A stretch of 64,000 bases of DNA from contig NZ_BAUX01000001.1 in the NCBI RefSeq assembly GCF_002897035.1, positions 186,001-250,000 of the forward strand, written 5' to 3'. The notes below the pieces were generated by a model. That model made no database searches and was not told the DNA's origin. It was given only the letters and a program-made list of their open reading frames with translations. This document shows, piece by piece, positions 35,081 to 46,663 of this stretch. Within the stretch, counting starts at the first letter, position 1. The number at the start of each line of letters is the position of its first letter. The translations under genes and the position numbers were made by a program. This DNA is from Methylopila sp. Yamaguchi (GTDB lineage: Bacteria > Pseudomonadota > Alphaproteobacteria > Rhizobiales > Methylopilaceae).

Positions 35081-37714
35081 ATGCCCAGCGACGCCAGCGC
35101 ATGCCATGACGGCCGCGACGCCCAGGAGCCGAATGGGGTGACCCCCTTCGCCCGTCTGGCCGCGCGCCTGCGCGGGCTGCTCGCCGACCGCTCGGACACG
35201 GCCACCGCGAAGAAGGTGGCGGGCGGCGCGTTCCTGTTCCGGGTCGGCAACGCCGGCATCGCCTTCGCGTCCCAGATCCTGCTCGCGCGCTGGATGGGCG
35301 AGAGCGAGTACGGAATCTACGTCTACGTCTGGACCTGGGTGCTGCTCCTCGGCGGCATGACGAGCCTCGGCCTCGCCTCCGCGCCGCAGAAGTTCATCCC
35401 CGAATACGCCGACGGCGGCGACCACGCGCTGCTGCGCGGCTTCCTCCTCGGCAGCCGGCTGCTGTCGATGGTCTTCGCCACCGTCGTCACCGCGGTAGGT
35501 CTGCTCGCGCTCTGGCTGTTCGGCGACGTCCTCGACCACTGGGCGATCGTGCCGCTGGTGCTCGCCCTGGTCTGCGTGCCCATGTACGTGCTGACCGACG
35601 TCCAGGACGGCATCGCCCGCACCTACAACTGGATCGACGTCGCGCTGGCCCCCGCCTATCTCGTCCGGCCGCTGCTGATCCTGGCGCTGCTCGCGGCGCT
35701 GAGCTGGGCGGCCTACGCCCCGACCGCCGTGACCGCCATGGCCGCGACCATCGTCGCCACCTGGGTCACCGCCATCGCCCAGCTCGCGCTGCTCGAGAAG
35801 CGCCTGCGGGAGCGCACGCCGCGCGGCCCCCGCGCCTTCGCGCCGCGCACCTGGATGGCGGTGTCGCTGCCGATCTTCATGGTCGAGGGCTTCTACCTGC
35901 TCCTCGCCTACACCGACGTGCTGGTGCTCTCCGCGTTCCGCGAGCCGCACGAGGTCGGCGTCTACTACGCCGCCGTGAAGGTCATGTCGCTCGTCGCCTT
36001 CGTGTCGTTCTCGGTCTCGGCCGCGGTCGCCCACCGCTTCACCGAATACGCCGTCGCCGGCGAGCGCGAGCGGCTCGAGACCATGGTGCGCGACGCCGCC
36101 CGCTGGACCTTCTGGCCCTCGCTCGGCGGGGCCGTGATCATCCTGGCGCTTGGGTGGCCGATCCTGTGGCTGTTCGGCCCCGCCTTCGTCGAGGGCTATC
36201 CCGTGCTGTTCGTGATCGCGATCGGGCTGCTCGCCCGCGCGACCGTCGGCCCGCTTGAGCGCCTGCTCAACATGCTCGGCCAGCAGAACGTCTGCGCCGC
36301 AGTCTATGGGGGCGCCTTCCTCCTCAACATCGCGCTCGCGCTCGCCTTCGTGCCGCCCTTCGGGATGATGGGCGCCGCCGCCGCCACCTCGCTCACCCTG
36401 GTGATGGAGTCGATCCTGCTGTTCGTCATCACCCGCCGCCGGCTCGGCCTCGGCGCCCTGCCCTGGGGACGCGGCCCGGGCGGCCGTCCCGTCGTCTCGC
36501 GGGTGGCCGACAGCGTCGCGGCCGGCGCGACGGACATGGGCGTCGCCGGCCCCCCGCCCGCGCTCGATCTCGGCGTCGCCTCCGGCGCCCGCTTCGAGAT
36601 CCTCGACGTCGCGGGCATGACGCGCGTCCGCGCCGCCTGGGCGGACCTCGCCGCCCGCGCAGCCGAACCGACGCCCTTCGCGGCCCCCGACTTCGCGATA
36701 CCGGCGGCCGCTCATCTCGCGACCGCGCGCCGCGTCCGCTTCGCGGTGGTGTGGGCCGCGGACGGTTCGATGCTCGCGGCGCTGCCGATCACTCCGCGCC
36801 GTCTGCTGCCCTGGGCCGCCGGCGCGTCCACCACCCTCTGGGCCTATCTCGGCCCGCTCGGCACCCCGCTCCTCGACGCCGCGCGCGCGCCCGAAGCCAT
36901 GGCCGCGCTGCTCGACGGCCTCGCGCAGTCGGGCCGCGCCACGCTGCTGTTCCGCCTGCTGCCCGAGCACGGCCCCGCCGCCGTCGCTCTCCGGACGGCG
37001 CTCGCCGCCACCGGCCGCGCTTCGGAACGGATCGACGGCTACGGCCGCGCCCTGCTGGTCACCGGCGCAGACCCCGAGGCCTTCCTCACGGCCTCGCTGT
37101 CGTCGAAAAAGCTGAAGGAGCTGCGCCGCCAGCTCCGCCGCCTGGGCGACGAGGCGCCGATCTCCTTCTCCGAGGCCCGCGGGGCGCAGGAGACGCCCGG
37201 CGCGCTCGACCGCTTCCTCGCCCTCGAGGCCAGCGGATGGAAGGGCAAGGGCGGCACCTCGATGCGCGACAACGCCGATCAGCTCGCCTTCATCCTTGAG
37301 ACGATCAGAAACCTCGCGGCGAACGACGACGTCCGCTTCCTCGAGATGACGGCCGGAGACGCCGTCGTCGCCTCGGCGCTGGTGCTCGTGAACGGCCGCC
37401 GCGCATGGTATTATAAAACCGCCTACGACGAGCGCTTCGCTAAGAACTCGCCGGGCGTGCACCTGACGCTCGAACTCACGCGCCGCCTTTTGGAAGACCC
37501 GGAGATCGACAGCGTCGACTCCACCGCCATCGCGAACCACCCGATGATCGACCACATCTGGCGCGACAAGCTCGCCCTCGTCGACCTGATGGTGTCGTCG
37601 CGCCCCGGGGCCGCCCGCACGCTCGCCCTCTCCGCCGCCGCCGAACGCCTGCGCCGCCGCGCCCGCGTCCAGCTGCGGGACCTCTACCTCCGCGCAAAAG
37701 GACTCGTTCGATGA
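35081..37714 (+). CDS. Flippase fused to a CelD/BioF2-type acetyltransferase
   Basis: 877 residues and two enzymes in one chain. Residues about 45-460 form a 12-14-helix MATE-like oligosaccharide flippase (RVGNAGIAFASQILLARWMG; LLNMLGQQNV). Residues about 500-860 are a cytosolic GNAT-like domain of the CelD/FemAB type with SSKKLKELRRQLRRLGD and WYYKTAYDERFAKNSPG. The first half should move a lipid-linked glycan across the inner membrane; the second should acylate sugars or amines. The start at 35081 follows GGGAT. A JmjC-like gene overlaps by four bases. No glycosyltransferase is adjacent. Confidence 0.85.
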   Translation: MPSDASACHDGRDAQEPNGVTPFARLAARLRGLLADRSDTATAKKVAGGAFLFRVGNAGIAFASQILLARWMGESEYGIYVYVWTWVLLLGGMTSLGLASAPQKFIPEYADGGDHALLRGFLLGSRLLSMVFATVVTAVGLLALWLFGDVLDHWAIVPLVLALVCVPMYVLTDVQDGIARTYNWIDVALAPAYLVRPLLILALLAALSWAAYAPTAVTAMAATIVATWVTAIAQLALLEKRLRERTPRGPRAFAPRTWMAVSLPIFMVEGFYLLLAYTDVLVLSAFREPHEVGVYYAAVKVMSLVAFVSFSVSAAVAHRFTEYAVAGERERLETMVRDAARWTFWPSLGGAVIILALGWPILWLFGPAFVEGYPVLFVIAIGLLARATVGPLERLLNMLGQQNVCAAVYGGAFLLNIALALAFVPPFGMMGAAAATSLTLVMESILLFVITRRRLGLGALPWGRGPGGRPVVSRVADSVAAGATDMGVAGPPPALDLGVASGARFEILDVAGMTRVRAAWADLAARAAEPTPFAAPDFAIPAAAHLATARRVRFAVVWAADGSMLAALPITPRRLLPWAAGASTTLWAYLGPLGTPLLDAARAPEAMAALLDGLAQSGRATLLFRLLPEHGPAAVALRTALAATGRASERIDGYGRALLVTGADPEAFLTASLSSKKLKELRRQLRRLGDEAPISFSEARGAQETPGALDRFLALEASGWKGKGGTSMRDNADQLAFILETIRNLAANDDVRFLEMTAGDAVVASALVLVNGRRAWYYKTAYDERFAKNSPGVHLTLELTRRLLEDPEIDSVDSTAIANHPMIDHIWRDKLALVDLMVSSRPGAARTLALSAAAERLRRRARVQLRDLYLRAKGLVR

Positions 37715-38661
37715 CCGCAACGCTCAGCGCCGCCGCGACGGATCTCGCGGCCTCCTACCCCCTCCGCCACTTCCGCATCACCCACGATCTCGCTTCGCAT
37801 CCGCTGCTGCAGCTGCCGCGGCTGATCGCGCTGACGAAAGAGCTCGAGCGTGACCGGTTCGAGTACAACTCCGGCAAGCTCCAGCCGAACCAGAAGGCCG
37901 AGGACACGCCGCTGGTCAGCCTCACGCCCGAGGAGGTGGTGGCGCAGATCGAGACCGCCGGGGCCTGGATGGTGCTGAAGCGCGTCGAGAGCGTGCCGGC
38001 CTACCGCGCGATGATGGAGGAGGCGCTGCTGTCGATCGCGAAGCAGCTCGGCCACGCCAGCCTTGACGGCGCGAGCTTCCGCGACATCGAGGGCTACATC
38101 TTCGTCTCCTCCGCGAACTCGGTGACGCCGTTCCACAGCGACAACGAGGACAACTTCTTCGTCCAGATCCGGGGCCCGAAGTTCTTCCACCTGTTCGACA
38201 ACGACGACCGCTCGCTGGTGTCGGAGGAGCTGCTGGAGAGCGCGCCGTCCAAGCACCGCAACCTTCCCTACGAGCCGAGGTTCGAGGAGCGGGCGACGGT
38301 CTACGACCTGAAGCCCGGCGAAGGCGTGTTCGTCCCGTATCAGGTCCCGCACTGGGTCCGCACCGGCGACGACTACTCCATCTCGATGGCGATCACCTGG
38401 CGCTCGGACGCGGTGGTGCGCCGGAACAAGCTGCTGTTCATGAACGCCTGGCTGCGGGAGAAGGGGTTCCCCCAGGCGGCTCCGGGCAAGAAGCCGGCGC
38501 TCGACGGCCTCAAGGTCGCGGCCTACACCGCCGCGCGGTCGGCGATCGAGCCGCTCCGCCGCAACGAGACCATGCGCCGGTGGCTGCGCTCGGCCGTGTT
38601 CGGCAAGAAGGCGAACTACTACTACGAGGCCCAGAAGGCCGCCGAGAAGAAGGCGGCCTGA
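37711..38661 (+). CDS. Cupin/JmjC-like putative Fe(II)/2-oxoglutarate oxygenase
   Basis: 316 residues. A JmjC-type double-stranded beta-helix with the probable iron triad H142-x-D144 (in TPFHSDNEDNFFVQIRG) and H214 (in YQVPHWVRTGDDYSISMAI). The C-terminal 80 residues are basic and helical (AYTAARSAIEPLRRNE). It starts inside the flippase-acetyltransferase stop codon, so both should be made together, which suggests that it hydroxylates or otherwise modifies a product of that pathway. The substrate is unknown. Confidence 0.82.
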   Translation: MTATLSAAATDLAASYPLRHFRITHDLASHPLLQLPRLIALTKELERDRFEYNSGKLQPNQKAEDTPLVSLTPEEVVAQIETAGAWMVLKRVESVPAYRAMMEEALLSIAKQLGHASLDGASFRDIEGYIFVSSANSVTPFHSDNEDNFFVQIRGPKFFHLFDNDDRSLVSEELLESAPSKHRNLPYEPRFEERATVYDLKPGEGVFVPYQVPHWVRTGDDYSISMAITWRSDAVVRRNKLLFMNAWLREKGFPQAAPGKKPALDGLKVAAYTAARSAIEPLRRNETMRRWLRSAVFGKKANYYYEAQKAAEKKAA

Positions 38662-38670
38662 GGCCCACAC

Positions 38671-38786
38671 GCATCATCCCGGACGGCGGAAGCCCAAGCC
38701 GGGATGATCGTCAGGCGTCCGCTTATGACTCGCACCAGTTCGAAGGATGATCCCGGCCCTCCGCTTTGCGGCGACGGGGATGACGC
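38671..38786. repeat. Palindromic intergenic repeat
   Basis: Two mutually inverted units fill the gap between convergent genes: CATCATCCCGG/CCGGGATGATCG (38672-38710), then a second GGATGATCCCGG unit (about 38745-38756) and GGGGATGACG near 38777. It is the same type as the elements at 24971 and 48043. No gene. Confidence 0.65.
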
Positions 38787-40403
38787 CTACCCCCGCTCGC
38801 GGAGCAGGCGGCGGATGACCTTGCCCGTGGTCGTCAGCGGCAGCTCGGCGACGAACTCCACCTCGCGCGGATATTCGTGCGCCGAGAGCCGGTCGCGGAC
38901 GAAGGTTCGGATCGCGTCGGCCAGCGCGTCGTCGCCGACAACGCCCTCGCGCAGCTGCACGAAGGCCTTCACGATCTGGGTGCGGGTCGGGTCGGGCTTG
39001 CCGACCACCGCCGCGAGCGCCACCGCCGGATGGCGCGACAGACAGTCCTCGATCTCCGTCGGGCCGACGCGGTAGCCGGAGGAGGTGATGACGTCGTCGT
39101 CGCGGCCGATGAAGCGCACGTAGCCGTCTTGGTCCGCGACCGCCTGATCTCCGGTCGTCATCCACTCGCCGCGGAACTTGGCCGCGGTCGCCTCCGGCTG
39201 GTTCCAGTAGCCGAGGAACATGACCGGGTCCGGCCGGCGCACGCAGATTTCCCCCGGCTCGCCCGGGGCGCAGGGGCGTCCCTCGGGGTCGAACAGCGCC
39301 ACCTCGTGGCCCGGCGTGGGCTTGCCGATGAAGCCCGGCCGCGACACGCCGACGCCGGCGGCGGAGGCCAGCACGTAGTTGCACTCGGTCTGGCCGTAGA
39401 CCTCGTTGACGATGAGGCCGAGCTCGTCCTGGGCCCAGCGAAACGCCGTCTCGCCCAAGGCCTCGCCGGCGGACACCACCGACCTCAGCTCCAGCCGGAA
39501 CCGCTCGCGCGGCTTCGCGACCGCGGCCATCAGCCGGAGGGCGGTGGGCGGCACGAAGGCGTTCCGGACCTCGCCTTCCTCCAGCAGCGCGAAGGCGGCC
39601 TCGGGATCGAACTTGGCGCGGGGCTGCGCGACCACCGGCACGCCGTAGTGCAGCGCCGGCATCGCAAGGTTGAGCAGGCCGCCGGCCCAGGCCCAGTCCG
39701 CCGGCGTCCAAGCGCGGTCGCCGGCCCTCGGCAGGAAATCATGGGTCATCCGGAAGCCCGGCAGATGCCCGATCAGCACCCGGCCGGCGTGCAGCGCGCC
39801 CTTGGCCGCGCCGGTCGTGCCGGAGGTGTAGATCATCAGCGCGGGCGCTTCGGGTCCGAGCTCGACCTCCGGCGCCGTCCCACCCTCAGCGAGCAGGGCC
39901 TCGTAGCCGAGCGCGTCGCCGTCGGCGCCATCGACGCAGACCACGATCTCGAGCGCCGGAGCGGGCGTCGCCATGCCGGCCAGCCGCTCGATTCCGGCCG
40001 CCGTGGTGACGACGGCCTTGGCGCCGGCGTCGGTCAGGCGGTGCGCCAGCGCGTCCGGCCCGAAGGCGAGCGCGAGCGGCATGGCGATGCCGCCGAGCCG
40101 GGAGATCGCCACATGGGCGACGATCGCCTCCGCCCCTTGCGGCAGCATCACCCCGACTCGATCGCCCCGCATGACGCCGCGCGCGGCGAGGCCTGCGGCG
40201 AGCGCATGCGACGCCGCGCGGATCTCGCCGTAGGTGGTCGGGGCGAGCGCCTCGCCGGGCCGTTTGACGAGCACCGCGACGCGGTCGGGCTCGTCGATCG
40301 CCCAGCGGTCGCAGATGGCTTCTGCGATGCTGAAGCGCGCCGGCAGGTTCCAGTCGAAGGCGGCGCGGAGCCGGTCGTAGTCCCTGATTTCCGGCAGCAG
40401 CAC
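38787..40403 (-). CDS. AMP-forming acyl-CoA synthetase
   Basis: 538 residues of the ANL superfamily: P-loop IYTSGTTGAAKGA, NEVYGQTECN, GYRVGPTEIEDCL and the catalytic lysine region TTTGKVIRRLL. The pattern suits an acetyl-/propionyl- or medium-chain acyl-CoA synthetase. The start is GTG 40403, which gives VLLPEIRDYDRL and follows a GGCGGGGA site; sequence before it is out-of-frame coding for the NUDIX gene. It ends the rppH-side operon. Confidence 0.87.
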   Translation of the reverse strand: MLLPEIRDYDRLRAAFDWNLPARFSIAEAICDRWAIDEPDRVAVLVKRPGEALAPTTYGEIRAASHALAAGLAARGVMRGDRVGVMLPQGAEAIVAHVAISRLGGIAMPLALAFGPDALAHRLTDAGAKAVVTTAAGIERLAGMATPAPALEIVVCVDGADGDALGYEALLAEGGTAPEVELGPEAPALMIYTSGTTGAAKGALHAGRVLIGHLPGFRMTHDFLPRAGDRAWTPADWAWAGGLLNLAMPALHYGVPVVAQPRAKFDPEAAFALLEEGEVRNAFVPPTALRLMAAVAKPRERFRLELRSVVSAGEALGETAFRWAQDELGLIVNEVYGQTECNYVLASAAGVGVSRPGFIGKPTPGHEVALFDPEGRPCAPGEPGEICVRRPDPVMFLGYWNQPEATAAKFRGEWMTTGDQAVADQDGYVRFIGRDDDVITSSGYRVGPTEIEDCLSRHPAVALAAVVGKPDPTRTQIVKAFVQLREGVVGDDALADAIRTFVRDRLSAHEYPREVEFVAELPLTTTGKVIRRLLRERG

Positions 40404-40438
40404 GGCGTCCCCGCCGAGCCGCGCCGGTTCTCCGCCGC

Positions 40439-40942
40439 TCACGCGTCGGACGCCTTGACGACCGGCGCGAAGGCCTTGAGCACCTCGTCGTAGACGCCGC
40501 GCTTGAACGGCACGATCAGCTCCGGCAGTTCGGCCAAATCGGCCCACCGCCAGTCCGAGAACTCGGCCTTGTGGCCGCCGGGCGAGGCCACGTTGATCTC
40601 GGCGTCGGGCCCGGTGAAGCGAAAGGCGAACCAACGCTGCGTCTGGCCGCGGTAGCGCCCGGAGCGGGTGCGCGCCAGCACCTCCGGCGGGAAGTCGTAG
40701 GCGTACCACGCGGGGGACTCGGCGATCAGCTCGACCGACGACACGCCGGTCTCCTCGTAGAGCTCGCGCTTCGCGGCCGTCAGCGGCTCCTCGCCCCGGT
40801 CGATGCCCCCCTGGGGCATCTGCCACTCGTAGGCGCGGACCTTGGGCTCGACGTCGCCTCCCTTGCGCCGGCCGATGAAGACCTGGCCTCCCGCGTTGAC
40901 GAGCATGATGCCGACGCAGCGGCGGTAGGGGAGATCGGTCAT
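40439..40942 (-). CDS. rppH: RNA pyrophosphohydrolase RppH
   Basis: Removes pyrophosphate from 5'-triphosphate mRNA, the first step of 5'-dependent decay. 167 residues. NUDIX box [20 protein letters not shown] and TGV follow directly; the N-terminus [19 protein letters not shown] and WFAFRFTG are typical. It follows the polysaccharide deacetylase-like gene in the ctpA run, as in other Hyphomicrobiales. Confidence 0.96.
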   Translation of the reverse strand: MTDLPYRRCVGIMLVNAGGQVFIGRRKGGDVEPKVRAYEWQMPQGGIDRGEEPLTAAKRELYEETGVSSVELIAESPAWYAYDFPPEVLARTRSGRYRGQTQRWFAFRFTGPDAEINVASPGGHKAEFSDWRWADLAELPELIVPFKRGVYDEVLKAFAPVVKASDA

Positions 40943-40949
40943 GGGCGGG

Positions 40950-42137
40950 TCACGATCGGGTCTGCGCGCCGCCGGCGGCGCTGACGGGGACGAGCGCGAC
41001 GCCGCGCTCCGCCAGGCCCGCCCGCCAGATGTCTACGCGTTTCAGGAGCAGGGGCGACAGCGTGGCCCACCCGACGGCGACCTTTCCCGAACGCGCTTCG
41101 CGTTCGAGGCGGGCGAGCGCCACGTCCACGCCCTCCGCGTCGGACTCGGCGTCGACCACGACGGCGGGACGGGCGAAGGGCAACCCCGCTTGGCCGGCGA
41201 TCGGCGAGGCCTTGTCGGCGCGATTGGGCGCGCCGCCGATGAACATCAGCCCGCGCCGGGCGAGCTCCACGAAGATCGGCTGCAGCGCCGGCTCGGTCTC
41301 GAGGAAGCGGGCGCCGGCGAGGGGGGCCAAGCCGACATAGCCTTCGGCGCGGCCAAGGGACCAGCGCAGCCGCTCGAGGTTGGCGGAGGCCGGCAGATTG
41401 GTCAGCAGCGTCTGCGGGCCGGGGTCGTTGGCCGGGTAGTCGAACGGCTCCATCGGCGCCTGGAGCAGCACCTCGCGGCCGCCCCCGCGCGCCTTGGCGA
41501 CGAGATCGGCGACGTCCGACCCATAGGGCGAAAACGCGACCGACACCTCCGCCGGCAAGGCCGCCAGCGCCTGCAGCGTCGCCTCCCGGCCGACGCCCAG
41601 TCCGCCGACGACCAGAGCGACCCGCGCGCCATCGCGCGCCTCCGCGCCGCGGGCGTAGGCGTCGAGCGGCCGCCGGCCGTCGGCCGCGACGCGCGGCAGC
41701 CCGCCGTAGCGGCTGTCCTCCAGAAGCGCCTTGTCGATCTCGCCCGGGGCCGCCCGCGCGCCGCTCTGGGCCGTGCGCCCGTCCTCCGCGCCGGGCACCC
41801 GAATGATGACCGGGCCGCTCTTCGGCATGGGATCGCCGGGCCGCACGATCGGCACTCCGTCGCGGGACGTCTCTTCCGGCTTCGTCGCGGCATGGGCTTC
41901 GGGGGCCGCGGCCTCCGGGGCGGCCGCGCCGCGCCGCTCGATCGCCGCCGTCACGACGGGCTGGCCGCCGAGCGGGTCGGTCACGACGATCGCCCAGACG
42001 CCGCCGAAGGCCAGGATCGCGAGGGCTGCGGCCGCCACCGCCGCCGCCGGGTCGACGCGCGGACGCCGACGCGCGGCCGCGGCCCGCGTCTTCGCCAGTC
42101 TGCCCTCAACGGGCTTTTCGAGATCGTCGTGGGTCAT
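40950..42137 (-). CDS. Divergent polysaccharide deacetylase family protein
   Basis: 395 residues: cytoplasmic N-terminus, one membrane helix ([20 protein letters not shown]) and a periplasmic deacetylase-like barrel with [40 protein letters not shown] and [10 protein letters not shown]. It belongs to the YibQ-type divergent family, usually encoded between ctpA and rppH, and probably acts in cell-wall turnover with the amidase activator EnvC. Confidence 0.9.
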   Translation of the reverse strand: MTHDDLEKPVEGRLAKTRAAAARRRPRVDPAAAVAAAALAILAFGGVWAIVVTDPLGGQPVVTAAIERRGAAAPEAAAPEAHAATKPEETSRDGVPIVRPGDPMPKSGPVIIRVPGAEDGRTAQSGARAAPGEIDKALLEDSRYGGLPRVAADGRRPLDAYARGAEARDGARVALVVGGLGVGREATLQALAALPAEVSVAFSPYGSDVADLVAKARGGGREVLLQAPMEPFDYPANDPGPQTLLTNLPASANLERLRWSLGRAEGYVGLAPLAGARFLETEPALQPIFVELARRGLMFIGGAPNRADKASPIAGQAGLPFARPAVVVDAESDAEGVDVALARLEREARSGKVAVGWATLSPLLLKRVDIWRAGLAERGVALVPVSAAGGAQTRS

Positions 42138-42259
42138 CGCCCCGGATCGCTGCGCGCCGTCCCGGTTGGCGCGCTGCGAATCATAGCGGATTCGTGACGC
42201 GGCCGCCTCAGGCTTTCGCCGGAGACGGCCGCGGAAGATGAGGGTCTTTGGGAAGACCG

Positions 42260-43587
<1,328 letters not shown>

Positions 43588-43591
<4 letters not shown>

Positions 43592-44907
43592 CCGCCTACC
43601 TTTTCGCCTGGGACGCCGGCCCACCATGGGGTCGGGTCGATCGAGCCGCCGTCCTTGCGGAACTCGACATATAGCACGGATTTCTGAGCTCCGGCTGCGG
43701 CGGTCGGCGTCGCTCCGGAAGGATCCCCGCTCATCACGGCCACCGGTTCGCCCGCGAGGACGAACTGCTTGAGCCCGACAGTGATCCGCTCCATTCCCGC
43801 AAGAAGGATATGATAGCCGCCGCCGGCGTCGAGGATCAAGAGTTGCCCGTAGGAGCGGAACGGCCCTGCGTAAACCACCCAGCCGTCCGCGGGCGCCGTG
43901 ACCGGCGCGCCGGGCCGGGCGGCGAGCGAAAGCCCCTGTTCCGCGCCGCCGGCGCCGTTCGGCCGGCCGAAATCGCGCAGCTTCTGACCCGCCACCGGCA
44001 GCGGCAGCATGCCGCGCGTCTCCGCGAAGGGCAGCGCCGGCGCGAGCCGCGTGGCGTCGTGGAGAGCCGCGAGATCGACCTTGCGCCGCGTCTCGTCCCC
44101 TGCCGGGCGACCGGCCGCCGCCGCGGCCTGCGCCGCCTCGGCCGCCGCGCGCGCGCCGGCGACCTCCTGCTCGACGCGGGCGACCAGCTCCTCGAGATCC
44201 TTCACGTCGCGGGCGATCGCCTGCGCCCTGGCGGTCTCGCCCGCGAGATCGGTCTCGCGGGCGCCGAGGCGGCGCTGGCGCTCGTCCATGAGCGCGGCGA
44301 GGCGCGCGCGTTCGCGTCCGAGGTCGGCGAGTTCGCCGGCCAGCTCGTCGCGCTCGTCGGTCATCATGGCCTTGAGCCGGGACATCTCGCGCAGGTCCGA
44401 GCCGAGCGATTCGGCCTCCGCGCGCATGTCCGGCACCACAGCGCCCAGCAGGATCGCGGAGCGCACCGCCTCCAAGGCGTCGTTGGGGCGCACCAGCAAC
44501 GCGGGGGGCGGCTGCCGCCCCATCCGCTGCAGGGCGGCGATCACCTCCGCGAGCACGTCGCGCCGCGCGAGCAGCGAGGCTTTCAGCTGCCGTTCCGATT
44601 CGGCCATCTCGGCGATGCGCGTCTCGCGCTCGGCGACCTGAGGCTCGCGCTGCCGAATGGCGCCGGCGGCGTCGATCAGGGCGGCCTGCAGCTTGCCGCG
44701 CTCGCCCTTCAGCGCCTCGATCTCGGCTGCGATGCGCTGACGCTCCTCGTCGGCCGCCCGCAGCGCGTCGCGCTTCTCGTCGAGGGCCTTGCGCTGGTCC
44801 TCGGAGACGGCCGGCGGCGGCCGGTCCTGGGCGCGCGCGAACGCCCCCGACGCCGCGGCCAAGGCGGCGCCGAGCCCGAGCGCGCGGAGAAGGCGAAGTC
44901 GGCTCAT
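43588..44907 (-). CDS. envC: EnvC-type murein hydrolase activator
   Basis: 439 residues: signal peptide (LLRALGLGAALAAASGAFARA), two long coiled-coil stretches (about 30-260) and a C-terminal LytM/M23 fold with QGLSLAARPGAPVTAPADGW and VLYVEFRKDGGSIDP. The metal ligands of active M23 peptidases are replaced (YHILLAG and YVEFRK where HxH normally lies), so this should be a non-enzymatic activator of AmiC-type amidases in division. Translationally coupled to ctpA. Confidence 0.92.
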
Positions 44908-44996
44908 GGGAGGATTTGAGCGGCCTGAGGCTTAAGGTTTCGCTAACCACACCTGCCGGGTTTTCGGCCGGCCCGCAACGGGGCCGCCGTCGCGGC

Positions 44997-45479
44997 TCAG
45001 GAGCGATGGTAGGGATGGCCCGCGAGAATGGTCGCGGCGCGGTAGAGCTGTTCGGCGAGCAGCAGGCGCACGATCTGGTGCGGCCAGGTCATCGCTCCGA
45101 AGGCGAGCTTCGCCGCGGAGCGCGCCAGAAACTCCTCGGCCAGCCCGTCCGCTCCGCCGATCACGAAGGCCACCCCCGCCGCGCCGTCGTCCCGCCGGCG
45201 GCCGAGGTCTGCGGCGAAGGCCTCGCTGGTGGGCGACCTGCCGCCCTCGTCCAGCGCGTAGATCAAAAGTTCGGGATCGAGCGCGGCGGCGAGCGCCGCG
45301 GCTTCGTCCCGCTTGCGGTCGTCCGGCCTGCGGGCGCGGCTCTCGTCGAGTTCCACGATCTCCGGCGCCGAAAGCGCGATCCCGCGGCCGACCTGGCCCG
45401 CGCGCTCGACATAACGGCTCACGAGCTCGCGTTCCGGTCCGGCCTTCAGCCGGCCGACGGCCGCAATGACGAGACGCAT
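44997..45479 (-). CDS. rlmH: 23S rRNA pseudouridine-1915 N3-methyltransferase
   Basis: A SPOUT-class methyltransferase acting on helix 69 of 23S rRNA. 160 residues. The N-terminus MRLVIAAVGRLKAGPE and the knot region VAFVIGGADGLAEEFL with MTWPHQIVRLLLAEQLYRA are diagnostic, ending GHPYHRS. It follows rsfS by 13 bases, the standard order. Confidence 0.97.
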   Translation of the reverse strand: MRLVIAAVGRLKAGPERELVSRYVERAGQVGRGIALSAPEIVELDESRARRPDDRKRDEAAALAAALDPELLIYALDEGGRSPTSEAFAADLGRRRDDGAAGVAFVIGGADGLAEEFLARSAAKLAFGAMTWPHQIVRLLLAEQLYRAATILAGHPYHRS

Positions 45480-45492
45480 CGCGGCGCGGCGG

Positions 45493-45873
45493 TCAGGACG
45501 CCGAGACTTCGACCGGGCGGTCGGCGGACCACATTTTCTCGAGGTTGTAGAAGGCGCGGACCTCCGGACGGAAGACGTGAATGATCACGTCGCCGGCGTC
45601 GATCAGCACCCAGTCGCAATGGGGCAGCCCCTCGACCAGGGCCTTGCCGTGCCCCTGGGCGCGGAGCTCCTCGACGAGCTTGTCGGCGATCGAGCCTACA
45701 TGCCGGTTCGAGCGACCGGTGGCGATCACCATCTCGTCGGCCAGCGCGGATTTTCCGCGCAGGTCGATGACTACGGTGTCTTCCGCCTTGTTGTCGTCGA
45801 GCACATCGAGGATGAGGTGAAGCAGCGCCGGGTTCGCCGCATCGGGCGTTCCGCCGCCGATATGAGGCGCCAT
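45493..45873 (-). CDS. rsfS: Ribosome silencing factor RsfS
   Basis: Binds ribosomal protein L14 and blocks subunit joining in starvation. 126 residues. Family blocks: DNKAEDTVVIDLRGKSALAD, ATGRSNRHVGSIADKLVEEL and DWVLIDAGDVIIHVF. I chose ATG 45873 with AAGGAGA nine bases upstream. It lies between nadD and rlmH. Confidence 0.96.
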   Translation of the reverse strand: MAPHIGGGTPDAANPALLHLILDVLDDNKAEDTVVIDLRGKSALADEMVIATGRSNRHVGSIADKLVEELRAQGHGKALVEGLPHCDWVLIDAGDVIIHVFRPEVRAFYNLEKMWSADRPVEVSAS

Positions 45874-46024
45874 CAACGGCGTCTCCTTCAGCGCTATGGT
45901 GGACAGGGGTCTTCGCCTTCCGTCAGCCGTCCTCTTAAGCCGGAGGCTTCTCCGACCGCTTCCACATTAACGGTTTCGCAGGCACTTTTTCAACCGCCTG
46001 AGCCGAGGAAAGCGCCCGCAGCGT

Positions 46025-46663
46025 TCACGAATCGTGTCGGGCGCCGCGCAGCGCGGTGGACGACAGCGGCGAACGGGGGCCGTGCAGGAAGGTCCAGGCC
46101 GGCGGCGGCGAGCCGGCGAGTTCGGCCGCGGCGGCCTCCGGAACGCGCCGTCCCGCCATTCGGGCGGCCGCCCGGGCGCGGATTGCGGAAAGCGTCGCGC
46201 CGGGGCGGTCGACCACGGCGATCGGGACGGTGGCCGCGATCGCGCGCCAGCGCTCCCACATGTGAAACGTCTCGAGGCTGTCGGCTCCCATGATCCACAC
46301 AAAGGCCACGCCCGTGGCCCGGCGGGCGAGATGCGCGATCGTGTCGTGGGTGAAGCGGGCGCCGAGCGCGTCCTCGAAACCGGTGGCGACGATGCGCGGA
46401 TGGCGCGCGACCGCCTGGGCCGCCGCCACGCGCTCCCCCACCGGCGGCAATTTTGCGTTGTCCTTCAGCGGATTGCCGGGCGTCACCAACCACCACACCC
46501 GGTCGAGCCTCAGCCGCTTCATGGCGGTGAGCGTCGCTAGCCGATGGCCCGCGTGCGCCGGATTGAACGAGCCGCCGAACAGGCCGATTCGCATGCCCGG
46601 AGCGTGCGGCGGCAGCGCCGGCGTGCCGACGCGACCCGCCGCGCCCCGGGCCCTGCGGTTCAC
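46025..46663 (-). CDS. nadD: Nicotinate-nucleotide adenylyltransferase
   Basis: Makes deamido-NAD from nicotinate mononucleotide and ATP. 212 residues from GTG 46663. Nucleotidyltransferase signature [14 protein letters not shown], and the C-terminal pattern [13 protein letters not shown] (the ISSTxIR-type loop). The GTG overlaps the proA stop by four bases, and LPPHAPG before GLFGG is conserved in the order, which favours this start; ATG 46594 would give the minimal enzyme. The mid-gap down to rsfS holds no gene. Confidence 0.92.
   Translation of the reverse strand: MNRRARGAAGRVGTPALPPHAPGMRIGLFGGSFNPAHAGHRLATLTAMKRLRLDRVWWLVTPGNPLKDNAKLPPVGERVAAAQAVARHPRIVATGFEDALGARFTHDTIAHLARRATGVAFVWIMGADSLETFHMWERWRAIAATVPIAVVDRPGATLSAIRARAAARMAGRRVPEAAAAELAGSPPPAWTFLHGPRSPLSSTALRGARHDS

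Noticed and set aside
34934-37720. Minus-strand open frame of 928 codons
   Set aside because: Shadow of the flippase-acetyltransferase gene; product is low-complexity and charged, with no recognisable domain.
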